A stretch of DNA of 64,000 nucleotides from contig CAJTCU010000006.1 of the NCBI GenBank assembly GCA_910574935.1, positions 62,001 to 126,000 on the forward strand, read 5' to 3'. The DNA comes from Oscillospiraceae bacterium. GTDB lineage: Bacteria; Bacillota; Clostridia; Oscillospirales; Acutalibacteraceae. The stretch's first letter is position 1, and every line of letters starts with the position of its first letter. A model generated the notes under the pieces. That model made no database searches. It was not told the DNA's origin and was given only the letters and a program-made list of their open reading frames with translations. Shown here piece after piece: positions 34,718-42,708 of this stretch. The translations under genes and the position numbers were made by a program.

Positions 34718-36438
34718 GTCCGCTTCCCTCCCTTCTCAAACTGGGACTCGTAAATCTCCCGGTAAACTCCGCAGTTTTCTAAAAGTTGGTCATGGGTGCC
34801 CAGCCCAACGGCCCGGCCCTCGTCCAGCACGATAATCAGATCAGCGTGGCGGATGGAAGAGGCCCGCTGGCTGACAATAAACACCGTGGGCCGGCCTGGC
34901 AGGCCAGCAAGGGCCTGCCGAAGCCTGGCGTCTGTGGCAAAGTCCAGGGCACTGGCACTATCGTCCAAAATCAGGATCTCCGGCCCTCTTACCAGGGCTC
35001 TGGCAATGGTCAGCCGCTGGCGCTGGCCCCCGGAAAAGTTCCGGCCCCCTTGCTCCACCGGCTCTTCCAGGCCCTTGGGCTTTTGCTCCATAAACTCCCT
35101 GGCCTGGGCGGTCTCCAGGGCCTGCCACAGCTCCTGGTCCGAGGCGTCCCCCCGGCCCCACAGCAGGTTCTGCCGCACCGTGCCCCCAAAGAGCACGGCC
35201 TTTTGGGGCACCACGCCGATTTTCTGCCGCAGCTCCTCCAGGGGCTGCTGGCGGACGTCCACGCCGCCCACCAGCACCTGGCCTTCTGTTGCTTCATAAA
35301 ACCGGGGAATTAGGTTGACCAAAGAGGTCTTTCCGCTGCCGGTACTCCCGATAATCCCCACCGTCTGGCCAGGCTTCACGGTAAAGCTGAGACCCGTTAG
35401 GGTGGGGGCGCCCGCCCCCTGGTAGGTGAGGGACACTTCCCGGAACTCTACCCCCGCGCCACTGCCAGAAACGCCCTTTTCCGGAGAGCAAAGGCCTGGC
35501 TGGATCTCCAGCACGGCAGCGACCCGGTTGGCGCAAGCCAGGGCCTTGGTAATATTAATAATCAGGTTAGCCAGCTTTACCAGCTCCACCAGGATTTGAG
35601 ACATGTAGTTTAGCAGGGCCACCACCGCCCCCTGGGTAATCATGCCTGTGTCCACCCGCAGGGCCCCCACCCAGACCAGGACCACGGCCCCCAGGTTGAT
35701 GAGCACATAGGTCACCGGATTCATAAGAGCGGAAACCTTGCCCACAAACTCCTGTAAATGGGTCAGGGCGTTGTTCTCTGCCTGGAAAGCCGCGGCTTCA
35801 TCCTCCTCCCGGCCAAAGGCCCGGACCACCCGCACACCGGTAAGGTTTTCCCGGGTGATGCCCAGCACCTTGTCCAGCCCCTGCTGCACCTGCTTATAGC
35901 GGGGCATGGTCCACAGCATTACCCCAAACACCACAATGGACAGCAGGGGAATCACCGCCACAAAAATAAGGGCCGCCTTCCAGTCAATGGCAAAGGCCAT
36001 GACCATTGCCCCGAACACCACAAAGGGCGAGCGCAGAAGCAGGCGTAGGGTAAGGTTCATGCCGTTCTGCACCTGGTTAATGTCGCTGGTCATACGGGTG
36101 ATCAGGGTGGCGGGCCCCTCGCGGTCCATCTCGGCAAAACCCAGGCTTTGGATGTGCCCAAACAGGGCTGCCCGAACCTTGGCCGCGAAGCCCACCGAGG
36201 CCTTAGCCGCGAAAAACTGGGCGGTAATGGAACAGACCAGCCCCACCACGCCCAGGGCCACCAGCACCAGGCACATGCGGATAATGTAGTTTTGGTCCCG
36301 GTGGGCAATGCCAGTATCAATGACAGCCCGCATCACCAGGGGCACCATGAGCTCGAAAGAGGCCTCCAGCAGCTTGAACAAGGGCCCCAGGACGCATTCT
36401 TTTCGGTACTCCTTTAAATAGAATAGGAGCTTTTTCAT
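34714..36438 (-). CDS. ABC exporter subunit, TMD-NBD, degenerate ATPase site
   Basis: A 574-aa half-transporter that pairs with the 32969-34717 product. It opens MKKLLFYLKEYRKECVLGPL with six TM helices, then an NBD: Walker A GSTGSGKTS, canonical signature FSGGQRQR, Walker B LILDDSASALD in which the catalytic Glu is Asp, and IVSQRASSIRH where the H-loop His is Gln. Both losses fall on the same composite site, as in heterodimeric exporters. It starts 2 nt after the GNAT stop codon, with its RBS inside the GNAT gene, so it belongs to the pcrA operon. Confidence 0.93.
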   Translation of the reverse strand: MKKLLFYLKEYRKECVLGPLFKLLEASFELMVPLVMRAVIDTGIAHRDQNYIIRMCLVLVALGVVGLVCSITAQFFAAKASVGFAAKVRAALFGHIQSLGFAEMDREGPATLITRMTSDINQVQNGMNLTLRLLLRSPFVVFGAMVMAFAIDWKAALIFVAVIPLLSIVVFGVMLWTMPRYKQVQQGLDKVLGITRENLTGVRVVRAFGREEDEAAAFQAENNALTHLQEFVGKVSALMNPVTYVLINLGAVVLVWVGALRVDTGMITQGAVVALLNYMSQILVELVKLANLIINITKALACANRVAAVLEIQPGLCSPEKGVSGSGAGVEFREVSLTYQGAGAPTLTGLSFTVKPGQTVGIIGSTGSGKTSLVNLIPRFYEATEGQVLVGGVDVRQQPLEELRQKIGVVPQKAVLFGGTVRQNLLWGRGDASDQELWQALETAQAREFMEQKPKGLEEPVEQGGRNFSGGQRQRLTIARALVRGPEILILDDSASALDFATDARLRQALAGLPGRPTVFIVSQRASSIRHADLIIVLDEGRAVGLGTHDQLLENCGVYREIYESQFEKGGKRT

Positions 36439-36439
36439 T

Positions 36440-36898
36440 CTATTTCACTTCCATAATATAAATCTGGCAGGGGTTGGCCTCATCCCAAAGGGTGGGAAAG
36501 CACTCCAAAGGCAAAAACCCCAGGCTCTGGTAAAAGCGGTTGGTCCTGTCGTAACTTTCATAGCGCCCCGGCTCCACTGTTTTCACCGTGAGGAACCGGC
36601 AGCCCCGCTCCTGGGCATAGGCGTACAGGGCCCGGAACAACCCTCGACCCAGCCCCCGCCGGTGGAGCGCCCCTTCTACCGCCATAACGTAGACCTCCCC
36701 CGCCCAGAGACTGGTGGGCCGGTAGGCGATGAACCCCCGAGCCCGCCCCTGTTCCAGGTCTGCCCACAGGGGCAGCTGGCGGCAGGCGGCAGCGTACTCC
36801 TCTATAGCTTCCGAAATGCCGAAGCACTGGGGCAGGCCCTTTAAAATCTCCCGGCAGAGGGCCTCCTTTTGGTCTTTATTCTCTATCTTTGTGATGAT
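36440..36898 (-). CDS. GNAT acetyltransferase with a probable AUC start codon
   Basis: A 152-residue GNAT: IENKDQKEALCREILKGLP, then an FGISEAIEEYAAACRQLPLWAD helix region, then EVYVMAVEGALHRRGLGRGLFRAL with the acetyl-CoA loop, ending YQSLGFLPLECFPTLWDEANPC. The N-terminal 70 residues match the family and are in frame, but there is no ATG, GTG or TTG before the internal ATG at 36685. A perfect AAGGAGG sits 7 nt upstream of ATC (36896-36898), so I place the start there. Starting at 36685 instead would remove half of the fold. The RBS overlaps the end of the nitrilase gene (stop at 36901). Confidence 0.7.
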   Translation of the reverse strand: MITKIENKDQKEALCREILKGLPQCFGISEAIEEYAAACRQLPLWADLEQGRARGFIAYRPTSLWAGEVYVMAVEGALHRRGLGRGLFRALYAYAQERGCRFLTVKTVEPGRYESYDRTNRFYQSLGFLPLECFPTLWDEANPCQIYIMEVK

Positions 36899-36900
36899 AT

Positions 36901-37596
36901 TTATTCCTCCTTACACAGGGGAACGAACAGTTCCGGCCTGCGGTCCGCGAAGTAGCCAATAGGCCGCTGGGGACCCAGGTCTACCTCCACCGAAAAAGCC
37001 CCCCGCACCCCTGCCTTTTCCAGCAGGGGCTCCCCGTCTCCGCCAAAGGCAAAGGCCAGGGGGATCTCCCCGCAGAAATGGCAGCAGCCCGCCACAGGGG
37101 TCTCGTTCTCAATGGCCCGGGCTCGGGCCAGGGCCCGCCACTGCTCATACTGTAGACGGTGGTACATCCCTGTGCCGATGATGTTCACCATCAGCACGGG
37201 GGCCTCTAAAGCCATGATCCGGCAGACTTCGGGAAAGTGGAGCTCATAGCAGATGGGCACGGCCAGCCTGCCCCACTGGGTGTTCAGGCAGCGAATACGC
37301 TCCCCCGGCCGCTTGCCCTTCTCCCTCTCTCCGGCAGTGAGGACGCACTTGGCGTACTGGTCCGCCACCCGACCCCCTTCTAAGATCAGAGCCAATTCCC
37401 TGCCGCCCCGTTGGCATCCGGTAATGATGGTGCCCCCTATCTGCCCGCTAAGCTCAAGGGCCAGGGACAGCTCGTCCTCGTTCCGCAGGAAGCCCTCGGG
37501 GAACAGGTACAGGTCCGCATCCCCCTCCCCCAAGAGCCTGATAAGCTCCTCCTTTGCCGCAAACCGCCTGGGCACGGCCAGCACCAGCTTTGCCAT
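36901..37596 (-). CDS. Carbon-nitrogen hydrolase (nitrilase superfamily)
   Basis: A 231-aa nitrilase-fold amidohydrolase. The catalytic triad is visible: E34 in LFPEGF, K83 in YAKCVLT and C116 in PICYELHFPE. At 231 aa it is slightly short for the superfamily (~260-300), with shortened N- and C-terminal strands. It hydrolyses an amide or nitrile of unknown identity. It starts 4 nt after the pcrA stop and ends where the GNAT begins, so it is embedded in a compact five-gene operon. I cannot link its function to the helicase or the exporter. Confidence 0.88.
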   Translation of the reverse strand: MAKLVLAVPRRFAAKEELIRLLGEGDADLYLFPEGFLRNEDELSLALELSGQIGGTIITGCQRGGRELALILEGGRVADQYAKCVLTAGEREKGKRPGERIRCLNTQWGRLAVPICYELHFPEVCRIMALEAPVLMVNIIGTGMYHRLQYEQWRALARARAIENETPVAGCCHFCGEIPLAFAFGGDGEPLLEKAGVRGAFSVEVDLGPQRPIGYFADRRPELFVPLCKEE

Positions 37597-37600
37597 GGGA

Positions 37601-40006
37601 CTACAGCTTTTCCAGCCGGGCGAAGTTTGCCATCAGCTTTTTGGTGCCCACTTTGTCAAAGGCAATTTCCAGCAGGGTATCATTGGCCATGGGCTTGGCC
37701 GTTAGAATCATGCCCGTGCCAAAGGTCTTATGCTGTACCATATCCCCAGGCCTATATGTGCCCGCCGGAGAGGGCGCGTGGGGCTTGGGCCGGTAGCTGG
37801 GCAGGCCCCCCGCGGGCCGCTGGCTCCCCTGTAGGCCTGGACTCTGTAGACCCTGCGCCCCCCCAAGAGGCGTCTGGCCCAAAGACTCCGGCCGGTAGGC
37901 ATACTCCCGGGAACGGCTGCGCTCGGTAAGCTCTTCGGGTACCTCCTGGGCGAAGCGGGAGAGCCGGTTGCGATTGGTGGAGCCGAAGATCATCCGGCTC
38001 TCGGCGTTGTAGATGTACAGCTCCTCCCGGGCCCGGGTGATGGCCACATAGGCCAGGCGGCGCTCCTCCTCGACCTGAGAGGGGTCGTACAGCACCGCGT
38101 TGCCAGGAAATACCCCCTCCTCCCAGCCAGGCAGGAACACCACCGGGAACTCCAGTCCCTTGGCAGAGTGGACGGTCATAAGCACCACCGAGTCCGCCGC
38201 CGCGTCGTAATTGTCAATGTCCGTGAACAGGGAGACTTCCTCCAAAAACCCGGAGAGGCTGGCCTCTTCCCCATTTTCCTGCTCGTAGCGCTGGAGCATG
38301 GTAGAGAGCTCCTGCACGTTCTCCGCCCGGTCCTCTGCCGAAGCCGGCTCATCGGTTTTTAAGAACATCAGGTAGCCGGTGTCCTCCAGCAGCTGGGCAT
38401 ACAGCTCGCTGGGCGCCATGCCCCCCTCGTTTTTTTCCATCAGGCTGTTCATCATGGCCACAAAGGGCAGCAGCTTGTTCCCGGCCCGGGAGATGGCCGG
38501 GTAGTCTCCCGGGTGGGAGATCACCTGGAACAGGCTTTTCCCCACCTGCTGGCCAATCTGGGCGGCGGTGTCCACCGTCTTTTCCCCCACCCCCCGCTTG
38601 GGGGTGTTGATAATGCGCCGCAGCCGTACCTCGTCCCCGGGGTTGTTGATCACGCTTAGATAGGCAATCATATCCCGCACCTCTTTGCGGTCAAAGAACC
38701 GGGTGCCGCCCAGGATGCGGTGGGGCACGCCCTGCTTGGCAAACATTCTCTCAAAGCTTAGGGACTGGCTGTTCATCCGGTAGAGAATGGCGTAGTCCGA
38801 AAATTTCCGGCCCCCTGCCACCCCGTCCAGAATGGTTTTCGCCACCCGCTGGGCCTCGTCCTGCTCGTTTTCCGCGGTGTGCAGGCGGATCTTCTCCCCG
38901 GCCCCAGCGGCGGTCCACAGGGTCTTGCCCTTGCGCTCCCGGTTGTTGGCGATCACCGCGTTAGCCGCGTCCAAGATATTCTGGGTAGAGCGGTAGTTCT
39001 GCTCTAAGCGCACCACCTTGGCCCCAGGAAAATCCTGCTCGAAATTTAGGATATTCTCAATGGTCGCCCCCCGGAACCCGTAAATACTCTGGTCGTCGTC
39101 GCCCACCACACACAGGTTATTGTGTTTTTTGGCCAAAAGACTGACAAACTCGTACTGGGCGTGGTTGGTGTCCTGGTACTCGTCCACCATGATGTAACGG
39201 AAGCGGTCCTGGTAATATTCCAGCACGTCGGGGCATTTTTTAAAGAGGCGCACCGTGTTTGCCAGCAGGTCGTCAAAGTCCATGGCGTCGTTGTTCTCCA
39301 GCCTGTGCTGGTAGGCCTTGTAGGCCCTGGCCACCACCTTTAGCCGGAAGTCATTGCCCGCCTGGTCCTCGAACTCCTCCGGAGAGATCAGGCTGTCCTT
39401 TGCCCGGGAGATCTCCCCCAGAATCGCCTTATGGGAGAGGGACTTCTCGTTAATCTCCAGGTCCCGCATCACATCCTTCATCAGCCGGCGGCTGTCGTCG
39501 GTATCATAAATGGTAAAGTGGCTGGTGTAGCCCAGCCGGTCCCCGTCCCGGCGGAGCATTCGAGCGCAGCCAGAGTGGAAGGTGGAGGCGAAAATATCCT
39601 CTCCTTCGCTGCCCAGCATGGCGCACAGGCGGTCTTTCAGCTCCCCCGCCGCTTTATTGGTAAAGGTGATGGCCATAATCTTCCAGGGCCGGCAGGCTGA
39701 AACCGAAAGCCGCGCCCGGGTAATCTCGGAGAGCTGCCCCCCCCGTAGGTAGTCCTGGCAGGCGGCGGCGTCCTCTTCGGAAAATTCCGGCTGAACAAAG
39801 GCGTTATTGTAGGCCTTGCCATAGCGCACCAGGTTGGCAATGCGGTTTACCAGCACCGTGGTTTTACCGCTGCCAGCTCCGGCCAAAATCAGCAGGGGAC
39901 CGTCCGTCCAAAACACCGCCTCCTGCTGGCGCTGGTTCATGCGGGAGAAGTCCTTTTCCAGCACCCGGCGGCGCAGCTCTATGATTTCCTCTTTCTCATA
40001 TGCCAT
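37601..40006 (-). CDS. pcrA: ATP-dependent DNA helicase PcrA (UvrD/Rep family)
   Basis: An 801-aa superfamily 1A helicase, 3'-5' on DNA, used in repair and replication restart. The start at 40006 (MAYEKEEII) follows AGGACAGG. Motif Q/I: NQRQQEAVFWTDGPLLILAG then AGSGKT (42-49); Ia: ITFTNKAAGEL; II: VDEYQDTN; III: GDDDQSIYGFRG; IV: LEQNYRS; V/VI: MTVHSAKGLEFPVVF and YVAITRAREELY. The C-terminal ~100 residues (ending KLMANFARLEKL) form the PcrA-type Tudor-like tail that binds RNA polymerase, after a Pro/Gly/Gln-rich linker. It is the first gene of the operon; the promoter is at 40048-40076. Confidence 0.97.
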   Translation of the reverse strand: MAYEKEEIIELRRRVLEKDFSRMNQRQQEAVFWTDGPLLILAGAGSGKTTVLVNRIANLVRYGKAYNNAFVQPEFSEEDAAACQDYLRGGQLSEITRARLSVSACRPWKIMAITFTNKAAGELKDRLCAMLGSEGEDIFASTFHSGCARMLRRDGDRLGYTSHFTIYDTDDSRRLMKDVMRDLEINEKSLSHKAILGEISRAKDSLISPEEFEDQAGNDFRLKVVARAYKAYQHRLENNDAMDFDDLLANTVRLFKKCPDVLEYYQDRFRYIMVDEYQDTNHAQYEFVSLLAKKHNNLCVVGDDDQSIYGFRGATIENILNFEQDFPGAKVVRLEQNYRSTQNILDAANAVIANNRERKGKTLWTAAGAGEKIRLHTAENEQDEAQRVAKTILDGVAGGRKFSDYAILYRMNSQSLSFERMFAKQGVPHRILGGTRFFDRKEVRDMIAYLSVINNPGDEVRLRRIINTPKRGVGEKTVDTAAQIGQQVGKSLFQVISHPGDYPAISRAGNKLLPFVAMMNSLMEKNEGGMAPSELYAQLLEDTGYLMFLKTDEPASAEDRAENVQELSTMLQRYEQENGEEASLSGFLEEVSLFTDIDNYDAAADSVVLMTVHSAKGLEFPVVFLPGWEEGVFPGNAVLYDPSQVEEERRLAYVAITRAREELYIYNAESRMIFGSTNRNRLSRFAQEVPEELTERSRSREYAYRPESLGQTPLGGAQGLQSPGLQGSQRPAGGLPSYRPKPHAPSPAGTYRPGDMVQHKTFGTGMILTAKPMANDTLLEIAFDKVGTKKLMANFARLEKL

Positions 40007-40047
40007 AAGGTTTGCCCTGTCCTCTCTTATATAATAGTCTCCGGATA

Positions 40048-40076
40048 ATTTTACCATAATGGGCGGCGAAAGGCAA
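40048..40076 (-). promoter_or_regulatory. Promoter of the pcrA operon
   Basis: Minus-strand TTGCCT (40071-40076), 17-bp spacer, TAAAAT (40048-40053), ~42 nt before the pcrA start. Confidence 0.65.
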
Positions 40077-40092
40077 CGGCCGGTGAAAAAAT

Positions 40093-40121
40093 TTGACAAA
40101 TCCCCCGCTAAGCTTTAGAAT
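40093..40121 (+). promoter_or_regulatory. Promoter of the HAD hydrolase gene
   Basis: Consensus TTGACA (40093-40098), 17-bp spacer, TAGAAT (40116-40121). A ~165-nt leader follows, containing a GCCAGG/CCTGGC hairpin and other stems. I do not recognise a riboswitch class in it. Confidence 0.75.
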
Positions 40122-40293
40122 AGAAGAGAACCGGAAACCGGCAAGCCAAAACCGTTTCGCCGTGCCGCCTGGCGGTTGGGCCAGGGCTTAACGATCCCTT
40201 CACCTGGCTTTGCCAAGCAAAGAGGGCCAGGGAACTTTGTAATGTATCCCATCCCCCTTTGCTATTGTCTAAAAACAAGAAAGGACCTTCCCC

Positions 40294-40992
40294 ATGGAAA
40301 AACTCAAACATATCAAAGGCATTTTTTTCGACCTGGGCGGCACCCTGTTGTATCCGCCCTCGGGCAGCTGGATGTTCTCAGATCTGGCCTACCGCTATTT
40401 CCCCCGGGAAGCCCTGGGCAGCCCCCAGGCCGCCCCTATGATGGAGGAGGCCGGCCGGGTGCTGCACAGCGACCACCTGCTGACCGGTCTGGATGAGGAA
40501 TACCAGCGCTTTCTACAGTATTACACCACCGTGGCAAAGGGGCTGGGCCTATCCCTGACCCAAGAAGAGCTTGGTCTGGTGACCCGGGACAAGCTGGACA
40601 AGAGGGGAAATTACCGGCTTTTTGACGATACCAAAGCCACCCTGAAGGCCCTGCGGGGCCGGTACCGGCTGGGCATTATTTCAGACACCTGGCCCTCCAT
40701 TGTGCCCCAGCTGGAATATATGGATATTTTGCGGTACTTCGACTGCGCCACCTACAGCTTCGCCCTGGGAACCCTGAAGCCGGACCCCAGGATGTATGAG
40801 GACGCCCTAGAAAAAATGGGCCTGCCCGCTGAAGAAACCCTCTTTGTGGACGATCTGCCCAAGAATCTGGAAGGCGCCCGGGCCGCGGGCATTCATCCTG
40901 TGCTGATACGGGCTCTGCCGGGCGCCCCAGTGGCCCCGGAGGGCGTTCCTGTGATCGAAACAATCTCCGGCCTGCTGGACCTGCTGGACTGA
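40294..40992 (+). CDS. HAD superfamily hydrolase with atypical motif I
   Basis: A 232-aa HAD subfamily I protein. Motif I is FFDLGGTLL with the nucleophile D13, but the position of the second Asp (usual DxDGT) is Gly15, which removes the general acid/base of normal phosphatases. Motif II is GIISDTWPS, the conserved Lys is in GTLKPDPRMYEDAL, and motif III is TLFVDDLPKNLEGARAAG. A helical cap lies in residues ~20-90. The protein may act by a different mechanism or bind without hydrolysing; haloacid dehalogenases also deviate here. Substrate unknown. The DUF1836 gene follows by 14 bp, so the two are co-transcribed. Confidence 0.85.
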   Translation: MEKLKHIKGIFFDLGGTLLYPPSGSWMFSDLAYRYFPREALGSPQAAPMMEEAGRVLHSDHLLTGLDEEYQRFLQYYTTVAKGLGLSLTQEELGLVTRDKLDKRGNYRLFDDTKATLKALRGRYRLGIISDTWPSIVPQLEYMDILRYFDCATYSFALGTLKPDPRMYEDALEKMGLPAEETLFVDDLPKNLEGARAAGIHPVLIRALPGAPVAPEGVPVIETISGLLDLLD

Positions 40993-41006
40993 AAGGGGGA
41001 AACACA

Positions 41007-41537
41007 TTGGACGCCAACGAAAAGATTATCCACTGGGCGGAAGAAGGGGCCCGCCTGTCTCCCCCAGATTGGGACCAGCTGCCCACCATCCCCCTGTATG
41101 TGGACCAAGTGCTCTTATACCTGCGGGATAGTCTGCACTTTTTTGAACGGGACGAGGATGATCTTCTTTTGACCAACTCCATGATCAACAACTATGTAAA
41201 GACCGGCGTGCTGGCTCACCCAGAAAAGAAAAAATACAGCCGCCAGCACCTAGCGGCACTTATAACCATCTGTATGCTGAAACAAGTGCTGGCCCTACAG
41301 GATATTGTCACCCTGCTGGACGGCGAAGATCTGGGACCCGAGCTGTACGAGCTTTTCCTTTCTGCCCATACCGGCGCGGTGCGGGAAACCTGCCAAGAGC
41401 TGGCCCAGCGCTGCCAGGCTGGAGAAAGCCCCCGGCGGCAGGCCCTGCGCCTGGCGGCGGAGGCCAACGCAAAACGGGCTGCGGCAGAGCGTATTCTGTG
41501 TGAGCTGGCCAAGGAGAAGCAGCCGGAAAAGAAATAG
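41007..41537 (+). CDS. DUF1836 protein (HTH-like)
   Basis: A 176-aa protein of the DUF1836 family, common in Firmicutes. It starts with TTG at 41007, 6 nt after AAAGGGGG. The region IPLYVDQVLLYLRDSLHFF, then LTNSMINNYVKTGVL, then KKKYSRQHLAALITICMLKQVLAL resembles a MerR-like winged helix and is the family signature. The C-terminal part is helical with a coiled-coil tendency, ending in Lys/Glu-rich sequence. Probably a transcription regulator or adaptor; no function is established. It ends 11 bp before a strong terminator. Confidence 0.8.
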   Translation: MDANEKIIHWAEEGARLSPPDWDQLPTIPLYVDQVLLYLRDSLHFFERDEDDLLLTNSMINNYVKTGVLAHPEKKKYSRQHLAALITICMLKQVLALQDIVTLLDGEDLGPELYELFLSAHTGAVRETCQELAQRCQAGESPRRQALRLAAEANAKRAAAERILCELAKEKQPEKK

Positions 41538-41548
41538 CCCGAAAAAAT

Positions 41549-41597
41549 GCCGGAGCCCCCGACCAATGGATGATGCGGGGCCCGGCGTTTTGTTTTC
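41549..41597 (+). terminator. Terminator after the DUF1836 gene
   Basis: GCCGG-A-GCCCCC stem with GGGGCCCGGC (41549-41586, one bulge), followed by GTTTTGTTTTCTT. Confidence 0.85.
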
Positions 41598-41602
41598 TTG
41601 TC

Positions 41603-41782
41603 TTATGGCAATCCCGCAGAATTCTAAGTACCGTATTGGGCAGTCAGATTTCTCGTCAGAGGGTACAGATTGAGCGCCGTCTATCTCACCATTGACAAGC
41701 GAAAGCTGTGCGCTATCACGGAAAATCTGCAAGCAAGACGGTGCTTAAGGCGCCACCCGCGAATGGTGCGGGGGTGCCTTAT
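41603..41782. mobile_element. 180-bp MITE-like element, copy 1
   Basis: A 180-bp element, same length and direction as the copy at 48498-48677 and closely similar throughout. Ends are inverted repeats: left TTATGGCAATCCCGCA, right TGCGGGGGTGCCTTAT. Internal shared blocks include ATTCTAAGTACCGTATTGGG and GCAAGCAAGACGGTGCTTAA. It encodes no transposase. It sits just after the DUF1836 terminator, and its right end supplies the stop codon of the small Cys-rich gene on the minus strand. A minus-strand frame inside (AQLSLVNGEIDGAQSVPS and so on) is also conserved in copy 2. Confidence 0.85.
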
Positions 41783-42003
41783 AGCTTAAAGTCCTCTGGG
41801 TCAAAGTCCCTGGTGCGCAGAGGCGGCGCTGGGAGGGGCTCCCGCTTTAGAGGGTCGTATCGGTACGCCTTGCAGCGGGCTGCCTCTGTCTTTTTATGCA
41901 GCGTACACGCCGGGCTACCCGCTGGCCCGCCATTGTACGTGCAGTACTGGCAGTCCGGAGGAATCTCCCCGCCAAACAGGGGGGCTTTTTTCTTTTTGAA
42001 CAT
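41779..42003 (-). CDS. Small four-cysteine protein
   Basis: A 74-aa protein starting at 42003 (MFKKKKAPLFGGE) with GAGGTG upstream. Four cysteines, C18-x2-C21-x11-C33-x10-C44, could bind one zinc ion. The C-terminal 30 residues are Pro/Arg/Asp-rich. I do not recognise a named family. The stop codon TAA lies within the terminal inverted repeat of the 180-bp element, so insertion may have set the C-terminus. A TTG start 11 codons earlier is possible but lacks an RBS. Confidence 0.65.
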   Translation of the reverse strand: MFKKKKAPLFGGEIPPDCQYCTYNGGPAGSPACTLHKKTEAARCKAYRYDPLKREPLPAPPLRTRDFDPEDFKL

Positions 42004-42037
42004 CCTTTTCACCTCATGATAACTTCTTTTACTCAAT

Positions 42038-42141
42038 CAAAAAGCGGAAACCCGGCGCAGCATGCCATGGGTCTTTCGCGGGATGGCCGCGCACCGGTGG
42101 TGCCTGGCAAGCCACCGAGCCAGCAAACGAGCCGCTTTTTG
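42038..42141. other. 104-bp inverted-repeat-bounded structured segment
   Basis: Perfect 10-bp inverted ends, CAAAAAGCGG (42038-42047) and CCGCTTTTTG (42132-42141), enclose at least two inner hairpins (CGGTGG/CCACCG and CGCGG/CCGCG on the minus strand). In the minus direction the 3' arm ends in TTTTTG, so it could be a terminator-like structure or a small structured RNA between the membrane gene (ends 42216) and the Cys-rich gene. No gene is present. Confidence 0.55.
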
Positions 42142-42215
42142 CGCCAAAGACCGGAGCCATTGAACCTGGTCCCATGGGACAGCGAATGCAAGCCGCGCAA
42201 AAGCTCCCTGCCTTT

Positions 42216-42671
42216 TTACAGGCGGCTGTACGCCAGGTATGCTCCGGCCTTTAGCAAAACGGTCGCCGCCAGAGCTGCCAGGGACATATAAAACGCCGGC
42301 ATATTATACAGCGCTGTAGCCGTGGTGGTGAACAAAAGGAACAGCAAAAGTACATCCACCACCAGCCCGCCGCTTTTGTCGTGGAGGTACTGCCTGCGCT
42401 CGTCCTGTTCCTCCAGCATTTTCTCTTCCAGCAGAAGCCGGTTTTTCAGCAGGGCCTTATTATGATGAATGCGAACGCCCACCCAGATCATCCCGCCAAA
42501 ATAAATGACCCGGTACGTCAGGTTTGCCAGGTCTGTCATCATCCGGCTGTCGCCCCCGCCGGTTTCGCCCACTACCACCATAAAGGCCAGCATCAGCGCC
42601 AGAAGCAGCCAAAGGGCCCGGTTCCGCCACCGGATTTTTTCCGTATAGGTCGTGCTTTTCCTCTCTTTCAT
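42216..42671 (-). CDS. Small membrane protein paired with XRE regulator
   Basis: A 151-aa integral membrane protein. TM1 is ~17-36 (ALWLLLALMLAFMVVV), TM2 ~48-66 (TYRVIYFGGMIWVGV), and TM3/TM4 lie in ~100-150 (VVDVLLLFLLFTTTATALY, SLAALAATVLLKAGAYL). A basic/acidic coiled-coil-like cytoplasmic segment (HHNKALLKNRLLLEEKMLEEQDERRQ) connects the pairs. The start at 42671 follows AAAGGGG. It lies 37 bp downstream of the XRE gene; XRE-plus-membrane-protein pairs are frequent in Clostridia and of unknown role. Confidence 0.75.
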   Translation of the reverse strand: MKERKSTTYTEKIRWRNRALWLLLALMLAFMVVVGETGGGDSRMMTDLANLTYRVIYFGGMIWVGVRIHHNKALLKNRLLLEEKMLEEQDERRQYLHDKSGGLVVDVLLLFLLFTTTATALYNMPAFYMSLAALAATVLLKAGAYLAYSRL

Positions 42672-42708
42672 CGGTGCGTTCCCCTTTCCAGAGCCCGCTT
42701 TCGCGGCT

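Noticed and set aside
36558-36827. Alternative minus-strand frame over the GNAT gene starting at ATG 36827
   Set aside because: Its translation is Arg/Gly/Pro-rich and lacks the acetyl-CoA loop, while the other frame shows a full GNAT.
40128-40293. Riboswitch in the leader of the HAD gene
   Set aside because: The leader forms hairpins but I see no consensus of a known class and no terminator or sequestered RBS.
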